DNA of 39,641 nt from CAZWAP01 sp964632005 (lineage in GTDB: Bacteria > Planctomycetota > Phycisphaerae > Sedimentisphaerales > Anaerobacaceae): NCBI GenBank assembly GCA_964632005.1, contig CAZWAP010000020.1:1-39641 (forward strand), written 5' to 3'. A program made the position numbers and the translations under genes. The notes below the pieces were generated by a model that ran no database searches, was not told the DNA's origin, and worked only from the letters and a program-made list of their open reading frames with translations. Shown one piece after another: positions 1 to 7,470 of this stretch (positions are counted from its first letter, which is position 1; each line of letters opens with the position of its first letter).

Positions 1-103
1 ACACATCGAGCTTGTAATCCAGCGTCCTGCGTTCTGGAATCTTATCCCGGACAAGCGTCTGAATGTCTTTCATCGAGATTTCACTTAACGGCTTGCCAAA
101 CAT
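1..103 (-). CDS. N-terminus of an AlbA_2/Schlafen-type putative ATP-binding or DNA-binding protein (partial)
   Basis: An open frame starts with ATG at 103 and runs off the left edge, giving 34 residues. The start follows a purine-rich GAAGAAA stretch. The visible residues include PERRTLDYKLDV, which resembles the (E/S)xxxLEYKxxx opening of AlbA_2 (Schlafen-like) domains found in bacterial putative transcriptional regulators and DNA-binding proteins. It lies downstream of leuA on the same strand, but a 112-base spacer with short repeats suggests a separate cassette. The assignment rests on a short N-terminus, so the family is tentative and no function is claimed. Confidence 0.45.
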   Translation of the reverse strand, partial: MFGKPLSEISMKDIQTLVRDKIPERRTLDYKLDV

Positions 104-114
104 TTTCTTCTATT

Positions 115-138
115 TCTGTGTTCTCTGTGTTCTCTGTG
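115..138. repeat. Short tandem repeat of TCTGTGTTC
   Basis: Two perfect 9-base units TCTGTGTTC (115-123 and 124-132) are followed by a partial third. They lie just upstream of the partial gene that starts at 103 on the minus strand. A 14-base palindrome, CAATTTCCAAATTG on the minus strand, lies nearby at about 160-173. The spacer looks low in complexity compared with the surrounding coding DNA and may mark the edge of an inserted cassette. Confidence 0.6.
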
Positions 139-215
139 GCTGGATCATTTGAACCTTCCAATTTGGAAATTGCCTCGGTTTCGGGTTTGGTATTTCGAGC
201 TTCCCGTTGCATCGG

Positions 216-1781
216 TCACAGTTGGACTTTAGGCCCGTCCTCCTCGCCGCGGTTTTTCGCCGAGACCATCCTGTTTATTGCATCGACGTAGGCCTTGGCG
301 CTGGCCTCGATGATGTCGGTGGAGATGCCCCTGCCGATGAACTTCTTGCCGTCTTCCCTGATCCTGACGGTCGCTTCGCCGAGGGCCTCTTTGCCGCCGG
401 TGACGGCCCTTATGGAGTAGTTCTCCAGCTTTGGGGACAGGCCCGTGGCCTGTCTTATGGCCTCGTAAGCCGCATCGACCGGGCCGTCTCCGCAGGCCGC
501 CGCGGTGGTGACCTGGTCTCTGCACCGCATCCTGACGCTCGCGGTGGGCAATGTCCCCGTGCCGCAGGCGACATGCAGGTATTGCAGCTCGTAGATCTGC
601 TCGACGGCGCGGACCTCGTCGTTGATGATCGCCATAAGGTCCTCGTCGAAGACCTCTTTTTTCTTGTCGGCGAGCTCCAGGAACCGCCCGTAGGCCTGCT
701 CGATTTCGGCTTCGGTGAGCCTGAAGCCGAGCTGCTCGCATCTATCTTTGAATCCGTGCCTGCCGGTATGGCGTCCCAGCACCACGCGCGAGCCCCCCAG
801 GCCGATGCTTTCCGGCGTCATAATCTCGTACGTGGAGCGCTCTTTCAGGACGCCGTCGACGTGGACGCCGGCCTCGTGCGCGAAGGCATTGGCGCCGACG
901 ATCGCCTTGTTCGGCTGGATCACGAACCCGGTCAGCCGGGAGACCAACTGGCTGGTACGAGATATCTCGGTTGTCTTGATGTTCGTACTCAGGCTGCTGA
1001 GACCCTCGCTGGAAAAGAAATCGGGCCGGGTGCAGATGGCCATCACGATCTCCTCCAGCGCCGCGTTGCCGGCCCGCTCACCCAGCCCGTTGACCGTGCA
1101 CTCAACCTGGCGGGCCCCGTTGCGGACGGCCGCCAGCGAGTTCGCCACGGCCATCCCAAGGTCGTTGTGACAGTGCGTGCTGATGGTGCACGCCCCTATG
1201 CCCGGCACCTCGGCCCTGAGCCGGGCTATCATCCGCCCGTACTCGTAGGGGAGTATGTAGCCGACCGTATCGGGGATATTCAGGGTGGTTGCGCCGGCTT
1301 CTATGACGGCCGCCAGTATCTCAACAAGGAACGAGAACTCACTGCGGCAGGCGTCTTCCGGGGAAAACTCGACGTCATCGACGAAGGTCTTCGCGTGCTG
1401 GACGGCCTCGACGGCCATTTTGAGGACCTCGTCGGGCTTTTTCTTGAGCTTGTACTGCATATGTATCGGCGAGGTGGCAATAAAGGTGTGGATGCGTCTG
1501 TTTTTCGCAGGCGCGATTGCCTTGCCCGCGGCCTCGATGTCGTCGTGGCTGGCTCGAGCCAGGGCGGCGATGACCGGCCCGCGGATCTGCTCGGCCACCA
1601 GCCTGGTGGCTTCGAACTGGGCCGGGGACGATACCGGAAAGCCGGCCTCGATAATGTCCACCCCCAAAACAGCCAATTGCCGGGCGATCTCGAGCTTCTC
1701 GGTTATAGACAGCGACGCCCCGGGTGCCTGCTCGCCGTCGCGTAAGGTCGTGTCAAATATCAGGACTTTTTCTTCAGACAT
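216..1781 (-). CDS. leuA: 2-isopropylmalate synthase
   Basis: LeuA condenses acetyl-CoA with 2-oxoisovalerate in the first committed step of leucine synthesis. The 521-residue length matches bacterial LeuA. The N-terminal HMGL-like TIM barrel carries FDTTLRDGEQAPG, TISTHCHNDLGMAVANS and NGLGERAGNAALEE. A C-terminal LeuA regulatory domain, the site of leucine feedback in the family, ends at VQL. An ATG lies five codons upstream at 1796, but the one at 1781 has a good GGAGG a few bases before it and is chosen. A leader peptide and terminator lie upstream on the same strand (see the attenuator entries), so expression is probably controlled by leucine-tRNA supply. No other leu genes are in the window. 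Confidence 0.96.
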   Translation of the reverse strand: MSEEKVLIFDTTLRDGEQAPGASLSITEKLEIARQLAVLGVDIIEAGFPVSSPAQFEATRLVAEQIRGPVIAALARASHDDIEAAGKAIAPAKNRRIHTFIATSPIHMQYKLKKKPDEVLKMAVEAVQHAKTFVDDVEFSPEDACRSEFSFLVEILAAVIEAGATTLNIPDTVGYILPYEYGRMIARLRAEVPGIGACTISTHCHNDLGMAVANSLAAVRNGARQVECTVNGLGERAGNAALEEIVMAICTRPDFFSSEGLSSLSTNIKTTEISRTSQLVSRLTGFVIQPNKAIVGANAFAHEAGVHVDGVLKERSTYEIMTPESIGLGGSRVVLGRHTGRHGFKDRCEQLGFRLTEAEIEQAYGRFLELADKKKEVFDEDLMAIINDEVRAVEQIYELQYLHVACGTGTLPTASVRMRCRDQVTTAAACGDGPVDAAYEAIRQATGLSPKLENYSIRAVTGGKEALGEATVRIREDGKKFIGRGISTDIIEASAKAYVDAINRMVSAKNRGEEDGPKVQL

Positions 1782-1859
1782 CCGTATTTCCTCCATTAAA
1801 GCTCACCCCGATTGCGGCCAATTATGACCAGAGGGGGGGAAAAATGCCACGAATTTACG

Positions 1860-1927
1860 AAAAAAACGGTTTGCTGCTGGTTCTTGTGGTGTGAGTGTAC
1901 TGCGCCTAACGGCGCAGCAGCAAGCCG
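1860..1927 (-). terminator. Leucine attenuator terminator upstream of leuA
   Basis: Read on the minus strand, the 5' arm CGGCTTGCTGCTG (1927-1915) pairs with the 3' arm CAGCAGCAAACCG (1879-1867) at 12 of 13 positions, with one C-A mismatch. Seven T follow directly (1866-1860). The 5' arm overlaps the codons Gly-Leu-Leu-Leu of the leader peptide. A smaller hairpin, CTGCGCC/GGCGCAG (1917-1911 with 1906-1900), lies in the loop and shares three bases with the outer stem. A ribosome stalled on the Leu codons would cover the 5' arm and prevent termination, which is the logic of leucine attenuation. Confidence 0.8.
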
Positions 1928-1977
1928 AGGCCGACCACGGCCCGGAATGAAGACCAGATTCTGCGAAAACCACTCAT
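1906..1977 (-). CDS. leuL: Leucine-rich leader peptide of leuA (attenuator)
   Basis: This 23-codon frame starts with ATG at 1977 and ends with TAG; an in-frame ATG two codons upstream at 1983 is the alternative. The peptide ends VGLGLLLRR, with Leu codons CTC, TTG, CTG, CTG clustered just before the stop. These codons form the 5' arm of the intrinsic terminator that lies between this frame and leuA. No Shine-Dalgarno is seen, but the promoter just upstream predicts transcription start on or beside the ATG, so it may be a leaderless message. Role by analogy with known leu leaders: ribosome stalling when Leu-tRNA is scarce lets transcription continue into leuA. The gene symbol is by function, not by homology. 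Confidence 0.75.
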   Translation of the reverse strand: MSGFRRIWSSFRAVVGLGLLLRR

Positions 1978-1984
1978 AAACATT

Positions 1985-2014
1985 ATTTTAACTGGGGGAG
2001 CGGATTTTTTGCAA
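1985..2014 (-). promoter_or_regulatory. Sigma-70 type promoter of the leu leader and leuA
   Basis: On the minus strand, TTGCAA (2014-2009), an 18-base spacer and TAAAAT (1990-1985) match the -35/-10 consensus at 4/6 and 5/6. The predicted start is about 1979-1977, at the leader ATG, leaving essentially no 5' untranslated region. Confidence 0.55.
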
Positions 2015-2409
2015 GTACTTCATCGGCAAAAAGATGCAGATTTTTCGGTCCAGCCGCTTCGCCCGGCCGGCTATATCTCCGCAGCAACTCGGAAATCTGC
2101 TGCCTCCGCTTACCTTTGCCCCAGCCCGCCCGGTAAGGGCGCGGCGTTCCCCAGAGCCTCCAGAGTAAATAACGCCTCTGTCCTGCCCGTCCGGCGGCGG
2201 CGGTAACTCGGAGGAGCGATAAACTGGTTCGGCGTGAGGTTGGAGGGCCGATTCGCGCAGGGCAAGCGGGAAAATCGCCAGGCTACTTAATCAGGTGCTT
2301 GTTTTTGCCGATACCTCGAACGGTGCGCAGACGGCGCACAAACCCACAGTCTCTTAACGTAGGGTAGAGCCAAAGAGCAAGTAGGCCCTTATGGCCGGAG
2401 TCGAAAGGC
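2015..2409. other. Intergenic region between the leuA leader promoter and the sigma factor gene
   Basis: About 395 bases lie between divergent transcripts. I see no convincing gene. A 65-codon plus-strand frame at 2009-2206 has no recognisable motif. I looked for RNase P, SRP and tmRNA core sequences and did not find them. Several GC-rich short inverted stretches exist, but none forms a clear terminator. Confidence 0.4.
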
Positions 2410-3255
2410 TTGTCGGCCGGGCGGGAGCAAGCTATAGCATTCGACGCTACAATAAAAGAATACCTCCAGGAGATCGACGAGGCCTGCCTGTTGAGCCCCG
2501 AACAGGAACACCTGCTCGGCAAGCTGATCGTTGAAGAGAACGACCCGTGGGCCAGGGAACAACTTGTACGGAGCAATCTCCGTCTGGTCGTCAACATCGC
2601 CAAGAGATATGCCGGGCGTGGGATGAGCCTCGGTGATTTGATCGAGGAGGGCAATCTCGGCTTGATAAGGGCCGTCGATTATTTCGACCCCGACAGGGGA
2701 ACGCGCTTCAGCACTTATGCAGCCTGGTGGATAAAGCAGAGTATCAAGCGAGCCTTGCTGGAAAATACCCAGCCTGTCCACATCCCCACGTATATGGTTG
2801 CCCTGATAAACCAGTGGCGACACACGGCGGCGGAATTGGAAAGCAGGCTCGGCAGGCCCGTCGATGTCGAAGAGATGGCTCAGGTTATGGGCCTTCCTGT
2901 GCGCAAAGCCAAGATCATCCACCAGATTGTCGAGATCCTCAGTTCCGCAGGTGATGCAGCTGGCGGTGATGCCTCGGAAGACGACGAATTGCTTGAAGCG
3001 ACCCTTGTGGATCGCAACACCGGCCTGCCGGAAGACCCCCTGGTCGAAGACGAGGAAAAAGCCAAGGTGCTCAGGCTACTCGACAGCCTCGAGCCCCGCG
3101 AGGCCCAGGTGCTGAGGCTGCACTACGGGCTCGGCGGCGGACGCCCAATGTCACTCAAAGAGATCGCCAAGAAGTTTGGCCTGACGCGAGAGAGGATCCG
3201 CCAGATCCGGCGTGACGCCTTGACCAAGCTGTACGAGTATATGAACGAAGGGTAG
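2410..3255 (+). CDS. Sigma-70 family RNA polymerase sigma factor (group 1/2 type)
   Basis: The 281-residue protein has sigma-70 regions in order. A short region 1.2-like start is followed by region 2 at about residues 50-125, with NLRLVVNIAKRY, DLIEEGNLGLIRAVDYF and FSTYAAWWIKQSI. Region 3 follows, and region 4 is at about 215-278, with LEPREAQVLRLHYGL and FGLTRERIRQIRRDAL. It lacks the long region 1.1 of housekeeping RpoD, so it is more likely an alternative RpoS/SigB-like (group 2) factor. The start is TTG at 2410, the only start codon between the in-frame upstream stop near 2366 and the first conserved residues. GGAG lies nine bases upstream. No anti-sigma factor gene is adjacent. The specific regulon cannot be deduced. 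Confidence 0.9.
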   Translation: MSAGREQAIAFDATIKEYLQEIDEACLLSPEQEHLLGKLIVEENDPWAREQLVRSNLRLVVNIAKRYAGRGMSLGDLIEEGNLGLIRAVDYFDPDRGTRFSTYAAWWIKQSIKRALLENTQPVHIPTYMVALINQWRHTAAELESRLGRPVDVEEMAQVMGLPVRKAKIIHQIVEILSSAGDAAGGDASEDDELLEATLVDRNTGLPEDPLVEDEEKAKVLRLLDSLEPREAQVLRLHYGLGGGRPMSLKEIAKKFGLTRERIRQIRRDALTKLYEYMNEG

Positions 3256-3597
3256 GCTGCGTTGCCAAGATAGGCCGGCTCCATACCCTCAACGAGTTTC
3301 TCTTTGCCGATTCGTCTTACCCACGCTATCGCAAGTATCACCCAGTCCTCGACATTCGCCAGTAGCAAAACAAGAAAGCAAGAATCGCGCCGGGCTTTCC
3401 CCCCGGATTTCTGTTGGCCTGCTATGTTCCTGCGCGTTATAGTGCAGCTCGGCCCGGGGTATTATTCTCGAGCGCCGGGCCGGGTGACTGTGCCGGTTTT
3501 GGATGGCTGTCTTTTTCGACCGCCAAGAAATGCCCGGCACAGCGACTGTCTAATAGATAGTATGGCATATCCGGCAGATAGCTTGGAGGCAGAACAG
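3256..3597. other. Intergenic region before apt
   Basis: The 342 bases hold no convincing gene; the frame upstream of apt is open but has no family-like sequence. A weak promoter candidate is TTATAG (3437-3442), 17 bases, TATTAT (3460-3465). An inverted repeat brackets the -10 (separate entry). Confidence 0.4.
3450..3482. repeat. Inverted repeat bracketing a possible apt -10 box
   Basis: CGGCCCGG (3450-3457) and CCGGGCCG (3475-3482) are perfect 8-base complements separated by 17 bases that include the candidate -10 TATTAT (3460-3465). It could be an operator or a transcript hairpin. No T-run follows, so it is not an obvious intrinsic terminator. Confidence 0.35.
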
Positions 3598-4125
3598 ATG
3601 GCGGGCAACACATCGGAGCTTGCAGGGTATATCCGCAGCATACCCGATTGGCCGAAGAAGGGGATACTGTTTCGTGACATTACGCCACTGTTGGGCAAGG
3701 CGGATGCCTTCGCCGCTGCAGTAAAGGCGCTGGTCGCGGATTTCGTCGATACGGGTATCGAGTACGTCGCCGCTGTAGAGGCACGGGGATTCATCTTCGG
3801 TGCCACGGCAGCCGAGAAGCTCGGTGCAGGCTTTGTGCCGATCCGCAAGAAGGGTAAACTGCCATACCAGACTGAGGCGGTGACATACGATCTGGAATAC
3901 GGCACGGACACCCTTGAGGTGCACCGTGACGCCATCCGCAGTGGAGCCAGGGTCCTGATGGTGGATGACCTGCTGGCGACGGGTGGTACAATGGCGGCGG
4001 CGTGTGCGCTTATCGAGAAGATAGGCGGATGTGTCGGCGGAATTGCATTTCTCATCGAGCTTTCTGGGTTGGCCGGCCGGCAGAAACTGCGCAAGTACAA
4101 GATAAAGACGCTAATATCATACTGA
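3598..4125 (+). CDS. apt: Adenine phosphoribosyltransferase
   Basis: Apt converts adenine and PRPP to AMP in purine salvage in the cytoplasm. The 175-residue length is normal for the family. It shows IPDWPKKGILFRDITPLL near the N-terminus, EARGFIFG, the substrate-loop region PIRKKGKLPY, and the PRPP-binding motif VLMVDDLLATGGTM. Upstream ATGs are in frame (3562 and earlier). The start at 3598 is chosen because GGAGG lies eight bases before it and conserved sequence begins soon after. It is a single gene, convergent with the PEP-CTERM gene downstream. Confidence 0.95.
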   Translation: MAGNTSELAGYIRSIPDWPKKGILFRDITPLLGKADAFAAAVKALVADFVDTGIEYVAAVEARGFIFGATAAEKLGAGFVPIRKKGKLPYQTEAVTYDLEYGTDTLEVHRDAIRSGARVLMVDDLLATGGTMAAACALIEKIGGCVGGIAFLIELSGLAGRQKLRKYKIKTLISY

Positions 4126-4242
4126 CATTGCGTCGGCTTGCCGAAGCAGAACACCCGCGCCGACTCCGCCCCGGAAGAGTTCTGCCCTGTCCAGATCGCG
4201 TATGCTCACTGGTAGCGGCAATCGCGTCCCGGTCGCGTGCGG

Positions 4243-4767
4243 TCAGTTTCTCTTTCTCAGGAGCAGGGGCAGCGCACCCAGGCTGAGGATCGCCACGGTG
4301 GAAGGCTCAGGAATCGGCTCCTGGGTCAATGTGAATGTGTATGCGCCCCCGTCCGGAATACTCACATCGAACTGCATGGTCACGACCTGTCCGGGCAATA
4401 CCTCAAGGGGCGCCCAGAATTCGAGGGTCCAATCATCGACCTCATCCACCGTGCCGAACTTCGTGCTCCCCGCCGAGCCCGGGACGAAAGTGGCCGGTTC
4501 AGCCGGATCCAGCATCAACCTGTAGCCGGTCCACACAAAACCGCTCTCGTTCGTCGCAGTCGTGGTTATCGTAAATTTTGAGAGCGACTCGGCGCTGATC
4601 GTAACACTTGCGGGCCCGAGGGAGGAGAGGCCCTCAGAGATAACCGCACCGGCCGGCGACCACGTAGACAGAGCGTCGCTCTCGAAACTTACGAGTGTAC
4701 CCTCCGCCGGCCCGGCCACCACAAAAAGAAGCACTCCAAACGCGAAAAACATATTGCACTTGCTCAT
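4243..4767 (-). CDS. PEP-CTERM sorting-domain surface protein
   Basis: The 174-residue protein has an N-terminal signal peptide (hydrophobic core MFFAFGVLLFVVAG), a beta-rich middle of unknown fold and a C-terminal PEP-CTERM tripartite signal. The signal consists of the motif PEPST, a hydrophobic segment (VAILSLGALPLLL) and a basic tail RKRN. Such proteins are cleaved by exosortase and anchored or released at the surface, often with exopolysaccharide. No exosortase gene is in the window. The start at 4767 has AGGAGGAG just upstream. A sigma-54 type promoter about 40 bases before the start suggests RpoN control. The middle domain is not recognised. Confidence 0.88.
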   Translation of the reverse strand: MSKCNMFFAFGVLLFVVAGPAEGTLVSFESDALSTWSPAGAVISEGLSSLGPASVTISAESLSKFTITTTATNESGFVWTGYRLMLDPAEPATFVPGSAGSTKFGTVDEVDDWTLEFWAPLEVLPGQVVTMQFDVSIPDGGAYTFTLTQEPIPEPSTVAILSLGALPLLLRKRN

Positions 4768-4807
4768 TTGCTACTCCTCCTGAATAAGCAATAACCGCCG
4801 GGTTCAG

Positions 4808-4823
4808 TGCAATAAACGTGCCG
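4808..4823 (-). promoter_or_regulatory. Sigma-54 (-24/-12) promoter of the PEP-CTERM gene
   Basis: Minus-strand CGGCACG, four bases, TTGCA matches the consensus TGGCACG-N4-TTGCW with one difference. The -24 GG (4822-4821) and -12 GC (4810-4809) are intact and correctly spaced. The predicted start is near 4797, about 30 bases before the ATG, leaving room for the AGGAGGAG ribosome site. RpoN control of PEP-CTERM genes is known in floc-forming Betaproteobacteria. Confidence 0.65.
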
Positions 4824-4830
4824 ATTAGTA

Positions 4831-4854
4831 TGCGTCCAAGTGCTGACGGACGCA
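4831..4854. repeat. Dyad symmetry upstream of the PEP-CTERM sigma-54 promoter
   Basis: TGCGTCC (4831-4837) and GGACGCA (4848-4854) are perfect 7-base complements with a 10-base spacer, ending about 10 bases upstream of the -24 element. On the plus strand it is followed by AGAG and seven T (4859-4865), so it could instead be an intrinsic terminator for plus-strand readthrough from apt. An activator site is the alternative reading. Confidence 0.5.
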
Positions 4855-4958
4855 AGAGTTTTTTTGCCGATTTTTTTTGCACGAAGCCGCCTGCGGCATT
4901 GAGCGATGTAAGTATGGCTCTGACAAGATCTTGCGCTCGGCGCACGGCTGTCGAACAC

Positions 4959-5912
4959 CTATACGCCCGGCAGGCGGTGTGCTTTTTTGGCTACAACAAT
5001 CCTGTCGTTGTCCTGCGGGTCCTTTTCCACCCGTACCTGCGTGAAAGCACCCGCCTTCTCGAGCAAGTCTTTTACCGCCGGTCCCTGGGCATAACCGATC
5101 TCGAGCATCAGGGCACCGTCCGGCTGCAAGAAGACCTCCACCTCTTGAGCGATCCTACGGTGGATACCAAGGCCGTCCTCGCCGGCATACAAAGCATCCC
5201 TGGGTTCGTAACACCTGACGGTCTCGTCGAGCGATTCGAACTCGGCGGCGCTTACATACGGCGGATTGCAGACAACCAGGTCGAGTTTAGCGGTCTCAAA
5301 CTGAGACAGCAGAGGTTCAAACAGGTCGCCCTGTAGCAGCGTTACTTTATCTTTTAGCTGGTGCTTTTCGACGTTTGCAGCGGCGACCTCGAGTGCCGCG
5401 GCGGAGATGTCGGTGGCAATGATGCGGACATCGGGGAAGTTCTTGGCAATCGCCACCGCGATGCATCCGCTGCCTGTGCACAGGTCGCAGACTAAGTGGG
5501 GGCCGCGGCGGCGGGCGTATGGATCGACCTTGCGATGCAGCGGATCACGGCCGAGCGAATCATCCGCCTTGCGGGCCCGTAGAAACTCGATAGCACGTTC
5601 CACGAGAAGTTCGGTTTCCGGGCGGGGGATCATACAGGCCGGGCTCACGTCCAACTCGAGAGAGTAAAACTCGGTTTTGCCGGTCAGATAGGCGACCGGC
5701 TCATTTTGACCTGCCCTGCTGACCAGGCCGTGCAGTATATCCAACTGCCGTTTTTCAACGACCGTATCGAACCTCGTGTAAAGCTCGATGCGCTTGGCGC
5801 CGAGGACGTGCCCGAGGAGAATCTCCGCGCTCAAGCGGGGCGAATCGATCCCCTTCCGGGTGAAATAGTCGGTTATCCAGTTCAGGAGTTTCTGTATCGT
5901 CCAGGATTCCAT
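4959..5912 (-). CDS. prmC: Release factor glutamine N5-methyltransferase
   Basis: PrmC (HemK) methylates the GGQ glutamine of release factors RF1 and RF2. The 317-residue protein has an N-terminal helical domain (about 1-100), a SAM-binding Rossmann domain with DLCTGSGCIAVAIAKNFPD, and the catalytic NPPY motif in VVCNPPYVSAAEFE. A short basic insertion (about residues 118-142) precedes the SAM motif. It sits 46 bases after asnS on the same strand, probably in one transcript. No prfA gene is adjacent, unlike the arrangement in many bacteria. No clear Shine-Dalgarno precedes the ATG. Confidence 0.93.
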   Translation of the reverse strand: MESWTIQKLLNWITDYFTRKGIDSPRLSAEILLGHVLGAKRIELYTRFDTVVEKRQLDILHGLVSRAGQNEPVAYLTGKTEFYSLELDVSPACMIPRPETELLVERAIEFLRARKADDSLGRDPLHRKVDPYARRRGPHLVCDLCTGSGCIAVAIAKNFPDVRIIATDISAAALEVAAANVEKHQLKDKVTLLQGDLFEPLLSQFETAKLDLVVCNPPYVSAAEFESLDETVRCYEPRDALYAGEDGLGIHRRIAQEVEVFLQPDGALMLEIGYAQGPAVKDLLEKAGAFTQVRVEKDPQDNDRIVVAKKAHRLPGV

Positions 5913-5958
5913 TTCAGCCAGGCTGCGGCCAGGGGCGGGCCGGACAAAACCAATTTGA

Positions 5959-7470
5959 TCAAATGTAAACCCTGTCCATCATCCGTGGAAACGGGATGCA
6001 CTGGCGAATGTGCCTTTCACCGGTGATCCAGGCCACGGTGCGCTCCACGCCGAGCCCAAAGCCACCGTGCGGGACCGAGCCGTACTTGCGCAGGTCCAGG
6101 TACCAGTCGTAGGTTTCGGCGTTCAGGCCCTGCTCATTTATTCGGGCCAGGAGTCGGGCGTAATCGTCTTCTCTGATCGAACCGCCGATGATCTCGCCGA
6201 AACCGCCGGGGGCGAGCAGGTCGAAGTTGAGCACCACCCGCTCATCCCGGCGGTCCGTCTTCATATAGAAGGCCTTGGCCTCCTTGGGATAATGGGTGAC
6301 GAAGACGGGCTTATCGTGCATCAAAGAGATGATGGTCTCGTCGGAGCCGCCGAGGTCCTTGCCCCATTTGAACTCTGCCGCGAGCCGTGCGTGCTTCGGG
6401 TTGTTTTCGATCTTCGTGTTGACCTCGGCGAGCCTGCCCCGCAGATCGATCAGCTCGGCGGCGATCTTGTCTTTCTTCCATTGTTTCAATTGTCCGGTCT
6501 GCTGGGCCTCCAGTTCCAATATTCTTGCCTGCAGTTGGCGTTTTTCATCGTGGAAGTCCGCCAATTGGCGGGCCATAAAGTCCCTGGTCTGCTGGCCGGT
6601 TAGAAGCTCGACGACTTCGGTGTATTTAAGCCGGTAGAACGGCGGGGTGATCCGTTCGAGAGCGGCGATGCTGCTACCTAAGGTCTCAAGCTCGGCCCTG
6701 TTTTCACCGAGGACGCGGGCGACAATGGACGTCACGAGGTTCTCGGCCAATTCCAGCAGGCCGGGCAGGTCGATAAAGGCTACTTCCGGCTCGACCATCC
6801 AGAATTCGGTCAGGTGTCGGCGGGTCTTGCTTTTCTCGGCGCGGAACGTGGGGCCGAAGCAGTAAACCTTCCCGAAGCTCATTACGGCCGACTCAAGGTA
6901 AAGCTGGCCGGTCTGCGTCAGGTGCATAGGGGCGCCGAAGTAATCGACCGCAAATAGGGATGCCTGGTCTTCACCGACGATGGTGGTGAAGATCGGGGTG
7001 TCGACGAGGATAAACCCGTTGTCGTTGAAGAATCGACGGATCGCATCGACGACGGTGTGGCGGATCCTGCCGATGCACCATTGCCGCCGGGACCGCAGGT
7101 GTAGGTGCCGGTGTTTGAGCAGGAAGTCCACGCCGTGCGATTTCGGCGTTATGGGATAGTCGTCTGCAGGGCAGATAATCTCCGCGTCGGTCACGGCCAG
7201 TTCGTAGCCGCTCACGCTCCTGGGATCGGCCCGCACCAGGCCGGTCACCCGCAGGGACGACTCTTGCCCAAGCCGCTTTAGCCGCTCGAAAAGTTCGTCG
7301 CTGATCCTGCCCTTTTCGACGACGCACTGGCAGAGCCCAGTACCATCGCGGATTATCAAGAATTGGATCTTGCCGCTCGAACGGGAATTGTACAGCCAGC
7401 CGGCGAGGGTTACTTGCTGGTTTTCATAGTTTCTCAAGTGGGCGATGTTAACGGAACGGTTTTCTGTCAT
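5959..7470 (-). CDS. asnS: Asparaginyl-tRNA synthetase with a coiled-coil insertion
   Basis: The enzyme charges tRNA-Asn. It has an N-terminal OB-fold anticodon-binding domain (about 1-115; VTLAGWLYNSRSSGKIQFL) and a class IIb catalytic core with FRAEKSKTRRHLTEFWMVEPE (motif 2) and GLGVERTVAWITGERHIR (motif 3). It ends FPRMMDRVYI. At 503 residues it is longer than typical AsnRS (about 465). The excess is a charged, Gln/Glu/Lys/Leu-rich segment at about residues 292-364, predicted by eye to be coiled coil, lying between motif 2 and the conserved DKPVFVTHYPKE. Its presence suggests direct Asn-tRNA charging. It is followed by prmC on the same strand. Confidence 0.95.
   Translation of the reverse strand: MTENRSVNIAHLRNYENQQVTLAGWLYNSRSSGKIQFLIIRDGTGLCQCVVEKGRISDELFERLKRLGQESSLRVTGLVRADPRSVSGYELAVTDAEIICPADDYPITPKSHGVDFLLKHRHLHLRSRRQWCIGRIRHTVVDAIRRFFNDNGFILVDTPIFTTIVGEDQASLFAVDYFGAPMHLTQTGQLYLESAVMSFGKVYCFGPTFRAEKSKTRRHLTEFWMVEPEVAFIDLPGLLELAENLVTSIVARVLGENRAELETLGSSIAALERITPPFYRLKYTEVVELLTGQQTRDFMARQLADFHDEKRQLQARILELEAQQTGQLKQWKKDKIAAELIDLRGRLAEVNTKIENNPKHARLAAEFKWGKDLGGSDETIISLMHDKPVFVTHYPKEAKAFYMKTDRRDERVVLNFDLLAPGGFGEIIGGSIREDDYARLLARINEQGLNAETYDWYLDLRKYGSVPHGGFGLGVERTVAWITGERHIRQCIPFPRMMDRVYI

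Noticed and set aside
207..1745. 512-codon plus-strand frame opposite leuA
   Set aside because: It is the antisense shadow of a certain leuA gene; it has no motif, and long antisense frames are expected in GC-rich coding DNA.
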